From: Erythroxylum novogranatense
Lineage: Eukaryota > Streptophyta > Magnoliopsida > Malpighiales > Erythroxylaceae
Reading direction: 5' to 3'
Length of the DNA stretch: 64,000 nt
Assembly: GCA_029891385.1 (NCBI GenBank)
Contig: CM057232.1
Span: 69,155,824-69,219,823, forward strand
Position numbers and translations under genes: made by a program. Every line of letters begins with the position of its first letter. The first letter of the stretch is position 1. Under the pieces are notes generated by a model that ran no database searches, had not been told where the DNA came from, and was given only the letters and a program-made list of their open reading frames with translations. Shown here piece by piece: positions 1 through 11,200 of this stretch.

Positions 1-49
1 TGAAGGTAGAAGAGAGAGAGACCTTCTCAAAGCTCAAATTCTTCTTTAG

Positions 50-304
50 AGGAGGAGAAGAAGATTCGGAGGAGGCGGCAAGTATTTTGAAGGTTCTGTT
101 GACACGAGGAGGAAGAGATCGCGCGCTGCGAGCTCGGCTCCTGAAAGGAGGAGGTCGAAAGGTAAAGCGATAGCAATGAGGAGCAAGCTATCCGAGGAGT
201 ATCTGATGTTCTTGAGGCGGTGGGAGTCGGAGATAGTACTAAAAGAAATCCCTCGAGATCATGCCCAAACCGAGGATACGCTAAGGAGGTGCAGGCCTCG
301 GTAA
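50..304 (+). pseudogene. Remnant of antisense ORF in the 3' region of the Retand element
   Basis: An open plus-strand frame between stops at 47-49 and 302-304 encodes about 84 residues: a strongly basic stretch (RRRRRFGG, DTRRKRSRAASSAPERRR) followed by a helix-like segment (SKLSEEYLMFLRRWESEIVLKEI). It runs antisense to gag-pol, in the space between integrase and the missing 3' LTR. Grande and several other Tat elements are known to carry an antisense ORF there. The upstream part is out of frame or outside the window, so this would be the C-terminal end only. No domain is recognised. The assignment rests on position and composition, and the frame could also be a chance reading of purine-rich DNA. 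Confidence 0.35.
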
Positions 305-1019
305 AGGAACAAAGGTCGGCGATCCTTGATGGCGAGGCGGTTCTTGCGGGAGGAGTGTTTGGAGTACTCTGCGACTTGGCCCTAATGATTTTGAAGAGTT
401 GTTATGGCGCTGCGTTCCCGAAGTCAGACGGTCCTTCGTTTGATCGTTCACCGGCGTTGCTTCTGCCGCTCTTGGCCTCTCTTTGGAGGAAGTGAAGGAG
501 AGGCGCGGAAGACCGCCCGCCAATCCCGAATGAGGAGTTGGACCTCGATTACGATGAGGAGAACGAGGATACCTCCCCATTGCCCTTGGGCCTGCTTCCT
601 CTTCGACTTGTCCACCCACTCCGGGTATTCTCCCAGCATTGAAAGATTTTGAGACTCACTGGCGGGCTTGGCGGGACATTTTGACATAATGAAACTTTAC
701 CTTTTCCGTATCTATGCTTTTTACTTTCGATGTGTGTTGAGTTCGACGAAAGTTGTTACGTAGTCGACCGGTTTGAGGTCGACTTATAGTAGAGTCGGCG
801 AGATCCCAAAGAATGAGCGTTCTCAATTACGAACATTATTTGATTATCTTCCGTGTTTATATTCTTAGCTTTTGATCCATAGTAGAATTTAGCGAAGTCG
901 GTTGGCATAAGATCGATTCGGTGGCCTAGACCGAGTCGTGGTCCCAGGGACCTGTCATGGCGACCCGACTCATCGATGGTGAATCGAATGGCGAATTGAG
1001 CGGCGATTCTTGGGATAGT
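305..1019. other. Non-coding 3' region of the Retand element
   Basis: No convincing reading frame. Around 760-960 the sequence contains scattered degenerate pieces of the array to its right (gtcggcgagatcccaa at 793, ggtcccagggacc at 941), as though the array once extended further left. Overlapping open frames at 404-652 (+) and 281-687 (-) resemble no protein I know. Confidence 0.5.
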
Positions 1020-1640
1020 CTCGATGTCTGGCGATTTGTCGGGTGAGGCGAGCTATGGTCCCATAGGTGTTGTCTTGGCGATGTCGATCTATGGACATGC
1101 CAGTGATGGCGACGAGCTCCGAGGGCCTTGTCTTGGTGGCCGTCCGATCGTGGTTGATGCAGTAGAGATCTGGCGAGGTCCCAAGGATCTTGTCTTGGCG
1201 ACCCGACCGATCGTAGTTGGTCTATGGAGATTCCGAGCGAGGTCCCAAGGATCTTGTCTTGGCGATCTTGTCTTGGCGACCCGACCGACCGTAGTCGATC
1301 TATGGAGAATGCCGAGCGATGGCGATGGCGAGGGTCCCAAGGATCTTGTCTTGGTAGCCCGACCGACCGTTGTCGATCTATGGAGAATGCCGAGCGATGG
1401 CGATGGTGAGGGTCCCAAGGATCTTGTCTTGGCGACCCGACCGACCGTAGTCGATCTATGGAGAATCTTAGAAGGTGGCGATGGCGAGGTCCCAGGATCT
1501 TGTCTTGGCGACCCGACCGACCGTAGTCGATCTATGGAGAATGCCGAGCGGTGGCGATGGCGAGGGTCCCAAGGATCTTGTCTTGGCGACCCGACCGACC
1601 GTAGTCGATCTATGGAGAATGCCGAGCGATGGCGATGGGT
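1020..1640. repeat. ~78-bp tandem array in retrotransposon 3' region
   Basis: The word ccaaggatcttgtcttgg recurs at about 1181, 1245, 1337, 1415, 1492 (with a one-base deletion) and 1569. The last four spacings are 77-78 bp; the earlier ones differ because of indels, including a partial duplication of atcttgtcttggcg at 1251-1281. The left part (1020-1180) is more degenerate. Because 78 is a multiple of three, the array keeps long open frames on both strands (for example 1024-1671 + and 1089-1778 -). These show only the 26-residue repeat and are not genes. The position between integrase and the 3' LTR is where Tat/Retand elements are known to carry such arrays. Confidence 0.9.
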
Positions 1641-1922
1641 ACCTGGGTTTTCTGTTCTTTGTAATACATGATTGAATTCTTTTACGCGAAATCGAAAACC
1701 CTTTATTGGCGATAATGAGGCGTGGTAGTTAAAAAACTGTCTGGCAAGGACAGAAAAAAGGTACCCACATGTATACAAAAATGATAATAAGGAAAGATTA
1801 ACTAAAATAAAACTTATCTACTAGTAGAAGGCCTTCAAATTCTGTGAGTTCCAAGGCCTCGGTAGAATCTTCCCTTTCTCATCGCTGAAGATGTAAGAAC
1901 CATGCCCGACTTGCTTAACCAC

Positions 1923-2820
1923 TCAATAGGGTCCTTCCCACGTCTGTCCGAGCTTTCCGGGATGCTTCCCAGCCACCTCGGCTTTTCGTAGGATGTACCC
2001 GCCTACCTTTACATTGCTCGGCTTGACCCTTCTGTTATAGAAATTGGTCGCCTTTTGCCTGATGGCTTCTGAGCGAGCGGCTGCCCTTTCTCTATCCTCG
2101 TTAAGGAAAACGAGCTCTGCTCTGCGGGCTTCATCATTCCGCTCTTCTTTATAGTCCGACACCCTCTGATTGTGCAATGCCGCTTCTACTGGAACCAGGG
2201 CTTACGCTTGAAGGTCATCTGAGCAGGGTCTCCCACAATGGCTCAGTTCGGTGTGATTCTATATGCCTGATATACCGTCTATTTCTTCCACCTGGTCTTT
2301 CGGCCGTCCAGGCGTTTCTTGAGGCGCTCATTATCTTTTGTTGGTGTTCTCCATGAGACCGTTACTTTGGGGATGAGCTACGAAGTCAACATGCACTTGA
2401 TCTTTAGTCGATCGCAGAATCTCTAAACTTGCGGTTGTCGAACTCTGAGCCATTATTTGTAACCAACACCATAGGCATCCCGGCGACATAGTATATTCTT
2501 CTTTATGAAACTTTCCACCTTCCTCCGGTGATTGTGGCAGCAGACTCAACTCTACCCACTTGGTGAAATACTCCACCGCCACTATCGAATTTCTTTGCGG
2601 GACCGAGAGGAAAGGCCCCATATATCCATTCCCCATGGCGAAAGGGATAGGATGGCTCACGATTTGCATTCGCTCGATCGGTGGTGAGACAATCTTTGTT
2701 TCTCTGGCGAGCCCTCGCATCGGTGACCTTTTCACGACAATCTCTTCTCATTTTCGACGGTAGTACCTCATCGATCAATCGGTGAGCCAACATTCTACCC
2801 CCTATGTGATTTCCGCACAT
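1923..2820 (-). pseudogene. Integrase of the Retand element, frameshifted
   Basis: Three overlapping minus-strand pieces together look like a Ty3/gypsy integrase. The N-terminal piece (2503-2820) has CGNHIGGRMLAHRLI and QRNKDC, the remains of the HHCC zinc-binding region. A core piece (2331-2735) has IVAVEYFTKWVELS and HPQSNGLMENTNKR, the second bracketing the catalytic glutamate in the DDE fold. The C-terminal piece (1923-2177) has FYNRRVKPSNVKVGGYILRKAE and GKLGQTWEGPY, the usual C-terminal barrel. Frame changes separate the pieces, so no full enzyme can be made. It would insert element cDNA into the chromosome. Confidence 0.85.
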
Positions 2821-3228
2821 CCTTCATGGACTTCAGCCATTGCCTTCTCGGCTTCTTCCTCATTCAAGCATCGAAGCGTGGCGGTCGTGAACCGCTTATC
2901 TGAGCGCCGTTAACTCTGCGTGCTCGACGGCCTTTATTCTTAGTTTCTTGGCTTCGATGCATCTTGGTTGTTTTCCTTCTAAAAGGTCTGCGTAATTGGT
3001 TACATCCCAACTCGACCGACCCGGTACTTCGTTGAGAACTTCCCGATTTTGAATGCTAGGCCGATCTAGTCGTTCGACGAACATTATTTATGGCATCACG
3101 GTGGAAGCCATTTTGAGGCGCATCCGCTTTAGCATTTGAGCTCGTTCTATTATCTTGATTAGTCTTGCTCGAAATTGCTCAACTCTGTTTTACTAGCTCG
3201 GATACTTGATCATGTTGTTCCCGCCTCC

Positions 3229-3534
3229 TCATCGCCCGGTGACTTGGCCGACCACCACTTGGCTGTCGCTATATATCTTCAGGTGCTTCACCTCCATCTC
3301 CTTGGCGAGTTGGAGGCCGACTATCAGAGCCTCATATTCTACCTCGTTATTGGAGGCTTTGAATTCTAGTCGAAGGACGTACTCCACCTTTTCTTCCAAA
3401 TGCGGGCTGACCAGCACTACTCCCGCTCTGCATCCCTCGGCATTGGATGATCCATCAACAAACAAGCTCCAGGCGGGGAACTGCTCGTCCTTCGAGCTCG
3501 GTTGGCTCATCTCTGCGATGAAGTCTGCCAACAC
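3229..3534 (-). pseudogene. Second (archaeal-type) RNase H domain of the Retand element
   Basis: One open frame of 101 residues begins ADFIAEM and includes WSLFVDGSSNAEGCRAGVVLV (catalytic D in FVDGSS), NNEVEYEALIVGLQLAKE (catalytic E in EYEAL) and LKIYSDSQVVVGQV (catalytic D in SDSQ). That D, E, D pattern is an RNase H fold. It lies between the classical RNase H and integrase, which matches the additional archaeal-like RNase H (aRNH) known from the Tat clade. The frame is intact over the catalytic core but is separated by frameshifts from the domains on either side. Confidence 0.8.
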
Positions 3535-3597
3535 CTGCGCTTTAATGGTCGTGCGGGGCTTGTATTGTATATCGAACTCTCCCAGTTCTACCCCATT

Positions 3598-3933
3598 TTA
3601 TCGGTGACCAAGTTTCGGGCTTTTGAAAACCTTGTGCGAGGGTTGGTGGGTCCATACCTCAATAGTATGACTTTGGAAGTAAGGCCTCGACTTTACTGCT
3701 GCCATTATCAAGGAGAGGCGAGCTTCTCTATGGGCGTATATCGCGTTTACGGCGGTCAACACTTTGTCGACATAGTAGGCGGGATCTTTGCTCGCTTCCT
3801 TCCGACGGATAAGTACCTTGTTGATCGACCCTCCAGAACCGCCAAGTATAAGATCGATTCTCCCTTCTACGGGCTTTGCGAAATAGGCGGGCTGGACAAG
3901 TATTGCTTTAAGTGTTGGAAAGCTTTCTCGCAC
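3598..3933 (-). pseudogene. Connection and classical RNase H region of the Retand element
   Basis: The frame contains DLILGGSGGSINKVLIRREA-like text (here IRRKEASKDPAYYVDKVLTA), then SLIMAAVKSRPYFQSHTIEV and SHKVFKSPKLGHR. This is the usual text of the first, degenerate RNase H that follows RT in Tat-clade pol proteins. It overlaps the 3' part of the RT frame in another phase, showing a frameshift at about 3870-3930. Confidence 0.75.
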
Positions 3934-4493
3934 TCATCCAACCATTGGAACTGGGTCATGTTCGCTTTCCTCAGGACTTTGAAAAACGGGAGATACTTAT
4001 CTCCTAGTCTAAAGATGAACCTGCTCAGCGAAACTATCCGACCGGTCAATATCTGAACATCTTTCAGGCATTGCGGTGAAGGCATCTGTATGATGGCCTC
4101 AATCTTCTCTAGATTAGCTTCGATTCCCCGCTGAGTGATCATAAACCCCAGGAATTTTCAGGATGCCACCCCAAACATGCATTTTTTTGGGTTTAGCTTC
4201 ATCTGAAATTTATTCAAGGTCTGGAAGACTTCCTGGAGATCTTGTACATGCTCCGCGGACGTCTTACTTTTGACCACCATATCGTCTACATAAGCTTCCA
4301 CAGTTCGGTCAATCTGTTTTTTAAAGACTTCTGTGACGAGCCGTTGATAGGTCGCCCTGGCGTTTTTCAAACTGAAAGGCATTACTTGGTAGCAATATGT
4401 GCCTTGGTCGGTTATGAAGGCGATTTTTCTTAATCCTCCGAGCTCATTTGGATCTAATGATGGCAGAAAGCATCCAGAAGTCGAGTAGTTCAT
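3867..4493 (-). pseudogene. Reverse transcriptase of the Retand element
   Basis: Two adjacent frames (4158-4493 and 3867-4142) carry core RT blocks: AFITDQGTYCYQVMPFSLKN, ATYQRLV, the catalytic YVDDMVVKS box, NPKKCMFGV, then TQRGIEANLEKI and the thumb/connection text QWLDECEKAFQHLK. The YVDD box is intact. A frame change between 4142 and 4158, and loss of the N-terminal fingers above 4493, make this copy non-functional. The enzyme would copy element RNA into cDNA. Confidence 0.9.
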
Positions 4494-4725
4494 GGCCCGA
4501 GGTGGAGTCTACTAATTTGGTCGATCTTAAGCGAGGAAGTCATCTTTTGGACATGCTTTGTTCAAGTCGGTGAAATCTATGCATTCTCCACTTGTCGTTT
4601 TCTTTTCACCAAAACAACATTGGCAAGCCATTACGGATATTTGACCTCTCGGATGAACCCGCCTCCGGAACCGCTACTTCCTTCTCGATCACTTCACATC
4701 GCTCCTTCTTGTGTCATCGCTTCTT

Positions 4726-5709
4726 TTATGCGATCGAACTGCGGTCATGCGAATCCGAAGCGTCGTCGACATTGATCGAAATTCGGGGCATGTCGCTCGG
4801 TACCCAATGGCCGACACCTGCTTTTCCACAAGCGATCTGTGATTCCTTTAACCAGTCCCTCTGTAGCTCGTAACCTAGGTTTGTGAACTTAGAAGGGTCG
4901 GCTTCATCGATCGACCGCTGCGTTTCTTCTACTGGGTTCAATCTCTCCGTCTCTTCGTCAGTTCTTACATCAAGAGAACTCGTCAGCACTACCGCTTCAT
5001 CTAATGTTTTAGTCTCCGCTAAATAACATTCCCTGGCGATTCTCTGTTGACCCCTGACAATGCCTACCCCGTGGGGTGTCGGGAACTTCATAACTTGGTA
5101 GTAAGTAGAGACGACCGACCTGAGGGCATTTTGAGTAGCTCGCCCGATTATTGCATTATATGCCCCTTGGAACTTTACGACCAGGAACTCAACGTCCCTT
5201 TCTATCTGGCACGGCTTCTGCCCAAACTTTACTTTCAAATTCACCCGGACAAACGAGTAGGCTGACGCCCCGGTTACTCCTTTGATGGGGCCGTCTGTAG
5301 GTAGCAGTCGCTCTTCGGATACCTTCATCTGCTTGAAGGCCTCGTAATACAGCAGGTCAACCGAGCTGCCCGTATCGATCATTACTCGCTTTACCTCGTA
5401 GCCGTCCATGTTCAGGTTCACGACGAGGGCATCATCATGAGGGTAACTTACGCCATTAAGGTCAGACTCGTCGAACGATATCGTTCCATCATTCTCCTTC
5501 GGCTTTTTGGTGGACGAGTCTCTGCCGATCTGTTTGGCGTATCTTTTTCTCCCTTTAGTGGTGGATCCCCCGGTTGCATTACACCGAATATCATATTGAT
5601 GACCCCAGCCGGTCGGTCTTCTTGTCGCCCGACATTTACATGCGTTCCTTTCCTTGACCGCCCTCTCTCTTCGTCGGTCATACATATTTGTGTTACATAA
5701 GCCCTTCAT
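4726..5709 (-). pseudogene. gag C-terminus and aspartic protease of the Retand element
   Basis: This is the longest intact frame in the element, 327 residues. It contains FDESDLNGVSYPHDDALVVN, then VMIDTGSSVDLLYYEAF, the catalytic DTGSS of a retroviral-type aspartic protease, then YNAIIGRATQNALRSVVSTY, the flap/ILG-like region. The C-terminal ~100 residues are the acidic linker that precedes RT in this clade (LGYELQRDWLKE). The first ~60 residues are basic and may belong to the end of gag. It is listed as a pseudogene because neighbouring parts of the polyprotein are out of frame. Confidence 0.85.
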
Positions 5710-5754
5710 TTCGTCATTTCGATTCCAGGCGGTGTCTATTATCTGTCAGGCACG

Positions 5755-6749
5755 CTACCGCGATCGGCATTTTTTCGTGTTTCTGAACCGCCTAACCTTC
5801 CACTTTTGAATGAGGAGTTCGATCTCTTTTTCAACCGCCAAAGAATTTTCCGTGTCGTGACCGACCTCTCGTAGAAGCGGCAATATAAGTTGGGGTTCTA
5901 TCCTATAAGGGTCTTCATTTTTCAGGCTCTCGGATAGTTTCCCCATCCGCTCTCACGACCACCAACTTACGCATATGTCTTGTTTAGTGGAGTGAACTCC
6001 TGATATCCTCGCCGATCGGTCGGCCTTCTCGGCCGTGGATTTTTTTTGCTTGTCGGGAATGCCGCCCTATCATTTGGAGAGCGATCATATGTCCAGGCGC
6101 CTCGTATTTTTCAAAGACTTCTTGAAGTTGAATGTACTGTCATACTGTTTCTTATTTCTGAATAGATCGGGCGTCGATCGAGACTAATGACTTCTTGAAC
6201 TCCTCGTCCCTCATATTGTTCATGGCCAAGGCATGGACGAGCAAGTGTAGTCGGGAACCTCGACCGCTTCGTTGTTGGCGGGTAATGAACTCCATGAAAC
6301 TCTCATTCCTCCTTGGATGAGTTGCATCACCTCAAGCTATCTTCTGCGATTACTACTCGTGGTGAATCGATTCAGGAATAACAACTGAAATCTTGAAACA
6401 AGTGATCTGACTCGGGGCAAGTTGTTGAACCATCGCCGAGCTCCCTCTTGGAAAATTGTCTGAAAGCCTTACATTGGATAGCGTCCGGGACCTGATGTAG
6501 GTTCATCGTGGATTTGGAAGTCTTGCGGGTAGTCAGAAGTCGGTCTTCCGGTGTATTTCTCGGGGTCGGTATTTTTGTCTGCAAGATGCGAGAGGCTATC
6601 AAGATCTCGGGAGTAAAGGGAGGTATCTTCGCCGTCGGGCGATGCGAACTGAAGCTTCGTGGCGCGTTAATCGATCGTCCCACGATTTTTCTAGGTTTTA
6701 TTGTCGGTGGCGATCGGTCATCATGTTGGTTTGTCGCGGCTGTCAGCAT
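5755..6749 (-). pseudogene. gag of the Retand element, several frames
   Basis: The upstream piece (6372-6749) contains PPFTPEILIASRILQTKIP and VPDAIQCKAF, matching the retrotrans_gag start of Retand proteins. After the second phrase the expected text continues in another frame. The downstream piece (5755-5946) contains GHDTENSLAVEKEIELLIQK, the gag segment just before the nucleocapsid region. Between them (5950-6370) only broken fragments remain. Gag would form the cytoplasmic particle. Confidence 0.75.
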
Positions 6750-7179
6750 GAGACGTCTCTTATTACCGGTGGGGCTGCAGGATCTGGCGAATCAACAGAT
6801 CACCGCTTCCTCGATCATTTTTACGAGTCGGAGACGAGTGCATACCGGAATAGGTTCATGCCGTCGGTGTTGAAGATTGGTGTGTCTTTGAGTGCTGACG
6901 TTATCCTCCACGACCACTTCTGCTCTTCCCGTTCCAAGGTTTGAGGTTCTTTGTTGATCATTAGGTCGAGGATTACGTGTGGGAGACATGCGGTGCGGCG
7001 GCATAATTGCGGCATTACAAACCTAAACGTTGCATCGCCGAGTCGCGACAACGGTTACATCGGGATTCGTCGCCACCACTGGTGATTTGTGTGATTACGG
7101 GCGTGGTGCCTGAAGTCGGGCCCGGTGGCTTAATGGTTCTGCGGATTCGAAATTTGAATAGTGCGTTAGTTTGGATCCA

Positions 7180-7570
7180 TGAGTTGGCAACCTTCGTTGT
7201 TCTTCGACGTGAATATACACCAAAAAACAAGGAAGGCTCGTCGGGGTGGTGTCGATTAGCCCTCCGACGCTTCAGTAAGTTTTCTTGTGAAGATGAGGAT
7301 GATCAAAGCGAGAGAGAACTAGGTTTTGATTGCTATCTACGTCATGGGAGAATAATACCTTATATCTGAAGTAGTAGCAGGGTTTAGGTTTTTTACGTAT
7401 CTGCATGGGGGACTTCCTTCTGCTAATGGGCCATGAATGTGTGGATCAAGTCCGGATTAAACGATAAGTATGGGACTGACCGATTGATCTGCGTAATTAG
7501 GCTTAGGCCCAAATATAGCCGATCCGACCAGACTCCATAGTCCCACAAAACATCAGCTGTGCTTACAGCT
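7180..7570 (-). repeat. Probable 5' LTR of the Retand element
   Basis: On the minus strand a TATA-like run (cagatataagg, about 7358-7369) is followed by CT-rich leader sequence and the phrase gcgtcggagggct with cacccc and gacgagcc, typical of Retand R/U5 regions. It then ends ...ccaactca immediately before tggatccaaac. A TGG directly after a CA terminus is what a primer-binding site looks like. The outer end near 7570 was guessed from the change to plain AT-rich DNA. The partner LTR is not in the window, so the boundaries cannot be confirmed here. Confidence 0.4.
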
Positions 7571-8211
7571 ACGCATTCGGTCACAAATTCGCACGAAGAA
7601 ACAAACGAAGCACACTGTCACCTTTTAAGGCTTTTCTCTCACTAAGGCAAAACTTCATAGAACTCCTTCCCTTCATTGGTATTTGACTCATGGAAGATTT
7701 CTTTGAAAATGAAGAAATCCCGGATGCTAAAACTCATTACGGGGCTAACTCTAACCATTGTTTAAGACGATAATGAACGTTGTGGGTGAAAAGGGAATAT
7801 TGATAATGTTAGGTTAGGGATTTAGTCAAATTTAGGTTAAATAATTTAATTAGTTTAAGTAATTAAAATTAAAGATAAGATAAAATTATAAAATAATTTC
7901 AATAATTATAAATTTAAAAGTTTTTAAAATGACTAAGTTTGTAAACTCAATTTAAATATAACATATAATAATTTTTGATAAAGTCAAATTTTTATTTACA
8001 TAAAATTAAATTTGAATAATTGTAAACTGTTAGAATTAATATTTTTAAATGGTTATAATTTAATTTAAATTCAATAAAATGAAATTAAAATTAAGAGGGA
8101 CAGCAGAGACACGGGAGATATCGAGCTCTTATTTGAAACTTAAAAGAACTATCCTCCAGAATCATTCCAAAAACATCCTAATTCAAAGAACCACCTTTCT
8201 CTGGAAGTCCT
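7571..8211. other. Spacer and upstream region of the exonuclease gene
   Basis: AT-rich sequence with no coding frame, especially 7800-8090. The promoter and 5' UTR of the + strand exonuclease gene must lie here, but no single TATA box stands out clearly from the AT-rich background. Confidence 0.5.
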
Positions 8212-11200
8212 ATGTCTAGATTTCCTCCTTGTTTCCAACCCCAAAGCAAATGTATTGCTCTTAATCGACTTCTTCCTTGCTTTACCATGAACCCAATCCT
8301 CCAAACCCCTCAAAAATCCACTTGTCAATCCCTGTCTAATGCAACTGTTGCTGCTCACTACCAACCCTATTCCTCTTTCTCTTCTTCTTCAGGAAGAAGC
8401 AGCACTAACGTGGATTCCAGTTTTCGGTGGAAACCCATGTGCTTGTATTACTCACAAGGCAAATGCTCCAAGGTTATACTTCCAACTCAAACCATTTAAC
8501 CTTTTCCCATTTGGGTGTTAGCCAAACCATTTGTAGTGAAGGTGGAAAAAAAAAGTATTCTTTTCACTTTTCAAAATTTTAAGTCTATCTAGACTCTGAT
8601 TTCTAATGAAGATTTTTATGATGCCATTCAGATGGATGATCCTAGCCACGTAGATAAATTTAATCATGATTGCTCTAGGGACTTTCCAGTGAATGCCGCT
8701 GACTTTCACCGCAAACAGCCCCAAGATTTTGATTTTTTCTTGGTGTTAGATTTGGAAGGCAAGGTTGAGATTCTTGAATTTCCTGTACTTATAATAGATG
8801 CAAAAGCTATGGCTGTCGTGGATTTGTTCCACAGGTTATGCTCTTTTCTTTGGCAGTATGTCAATTTGTAATACATAAACAGGTTTTACATTTTTTCTCT
8901 TCATGTCCTTTGAAGGAAGACATTAAAACCCGGGCCCTTGTTAATAATATTCAATATGTTAACCATTTTTGCTGTTCTTGTCTTGTTGGAAGAATTCTTG
9001 TCTTGATTGTCTTGCTATATCACTAAGTAAACCTGCCCTCTTGGCAATGCTTTTGTCTCATTGCTTTTAATGTAACCGTATGATTGTTCTGGAACAAGTT
9101 TTCGAATTATATCCGCAAACTAGACAAGGTCTTGCTGTAAGTGCCAATGACTAGGTGAATTGCAAGAGCTGATGTTTTATTGTTTATGCTTAGTGCCTCT
9201 TCTATTATATGCTCAATGCCCTTTGGATTTTAATGCACAATGATTAGTATCAGTTTTTATTCATACAGATTTGTCAGGCCCTCTGCAATGAGTGAGCAAA
9301 GAACAAGCGAATATATTGAAAGAAAATATGGAAAATTTGGAGTTGATGGGTAATGCTTGTTCTACTACCTCACCTTTGATAGTGACGTGCTATTTATGTC
9401 AGTTGGATTGTTGTTACCTTACAAAGAATGTCATTTGAAAAATATTTCATATCACTGGCACAGGCATTTTGCTTAAAAGTTATAACAGTATTCGATATTT
9501 TGCTCTATTATGCTGGAGGGTTCAATAGAAGGATTTAAAAGTAATGTCAGTAATGATAGTAGCAGATGAACACTAGTAGGGGAGTTTCAAACTCTCTTGA
9601 ACCAGCTGAGTCTTTCTGGAAATTTCTGTTGTATTGGTTCAAGGCTTCATAGTTCCTTGTTTTGGTGAGTTTTTAGTATTCAAAAGTATGGCTTCAATTA
9701 ACCTTGTAGAAGAAGGGGTAGATAAAGGTAAAGTCTCATTTGCCTGTTATAGAGATTCACTTTAAGATCGAACATTTCATTGGAATTGAGAATGGTTCTA
9801 TGAGGGATGGCATCTACTTCACCTTTGTACTGATTATGTATAGCTAATGCAGTGCTATTTAGCAAGTTTCTGTAATCAATAATGAGTAGCTGTAACATTT
9901 TGAGACTTCTTGTGAGAAAATGTATTCTGCTTAGTCAGGAAATCTCTGTTGTGTTGGTTCAAGGCTTCCTAGTTCCTTGGTTTGGTGAGTTTTCAGTATT
10001 CAAAAGTTTGTCTTCAATTAATCTCGTAGAAGAAGGGGAGGTAAAGCCCCATGTGCCTGCTATAGAGATTCACTTTAAGATCCAACATTTCAATGGAATT
10101 GAGAATAGTTCTATGAGGGATGGCATCTACTTCTCCTTTGTGCTGATTATGTATAGCTAATGCAGTGCTATTTAGCAAATTTCTCTAACCAATGGTTAGA
10201 TTACCTGATGAGTAGCTGTGACATTTTGAGACTTCTTGTGAGAAAATGTATTCTGCTCACAGATTGATGCATGCTTCCTTTCATATTTAGATTTAATAAA
10301 TCTTGTGTGCTACATTTTTTCCAGCCTAGCTACTGCCATTTTTTGTCAGAAGCAAATAAAAAATTTCCTCTTTTCTTGCAGACTTTGCTATCCCCCATTA
10401 TTGGCATTGTCTCAAAATTATCTTTTCTTGTTTCCCTTTATAAATATCTACCTCGGGTAACTTTTTCACCAGTAACTGAACTTCATTAGTTTCAAATTTG
10501 ATTATGTACCTTGCTTAGCTATTAGTAGTATTTGATAAATTAGTAAATAGAAGTGCTGAGTGTCAAAAATCGATGTTTGAAGTTATAATAGTTTCTTTTC
10601 AATATGAACTTTCTTTTCACTTCTATAGCTGAATTATTTCCAGTGTCTGGCATGCTACTGCTCTACCTTTTAAAGAGGTTCTTGAACAGTTTGAAACCTG
10701 GTTGACTCAACGTTGCTTGTGGAAAGGGAAACATGGCACATGTCTAAATCGAGCAGCATTTGTTACATGGTGACTATCCTTGTTCTAAAATGGCACCATT
10801 TTTCTTTCAGTAACTTCAAAAGATTTTTATTCTAGCTATGAGTTTGATTTCAATTGTTATCTTTCCCCTAGAAATTGCTAGTCTAAGAAGGCTTTGTTAC
10901 TGTTATGGAATTAGGAGTCCTAAAAACTGGCTTTGACTAAGAAATTGTACCTACCTCTCCCAAATTATGAATGTGAATCACCCATTGAATCCCAATTAAA
11001 CATCAACTTAAAAGGTATCAACCCTGTATATGTTGCACGGTTCTTATTCAATGCAATCCTCCATCATCTTCGTATGTGCTTAATGAGTCCCTATCTCTGA
11101 TGAATTATTCGAAGTTCAAAGACTTTCTTCCCCATTTTGTGATATAATCTATTTTTATTTTAGTACCACTTGTTTTTATTCTAGAAACTCTCTCTCTCCG

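Larger units (their letters stand above)
1..7570 (-). mobile_element. Tat/Retand-type Ty3/gypsy retrotransposon, decayed, 3' end outside window
   Basis: Reading right to left on the minus strand the domains come in Ty3/gypsy order: probable 5' LTR, gag, aspartic protease, reverse transcriptase, RNase H, a second RNase H, HHCC-type integrase, then a long non-coding 3' region with a tandem array and an antisense ORF remnant. The two RNase H domains, the protease phrasing (PHDDALVVNLNMDGY before DTGSSVDLL) and the 3' tandem repeats are hallmarks of the plant Tat clade (Retand/Ogre/Grande group). Every domain carries frameshifts or stops, so the copy is dead. The 3' LTR is not in the window, so the element extends left of base 1. 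The right boundary near 7570 is uncertain by about 100 bases. Confidence 0.85.

Noticed and set aside
1024..1778. Long open frames on both strands across the tandem array
   Set aside because: They only translate a repeat whose period is a multiple of three; no domain and no codon signal.
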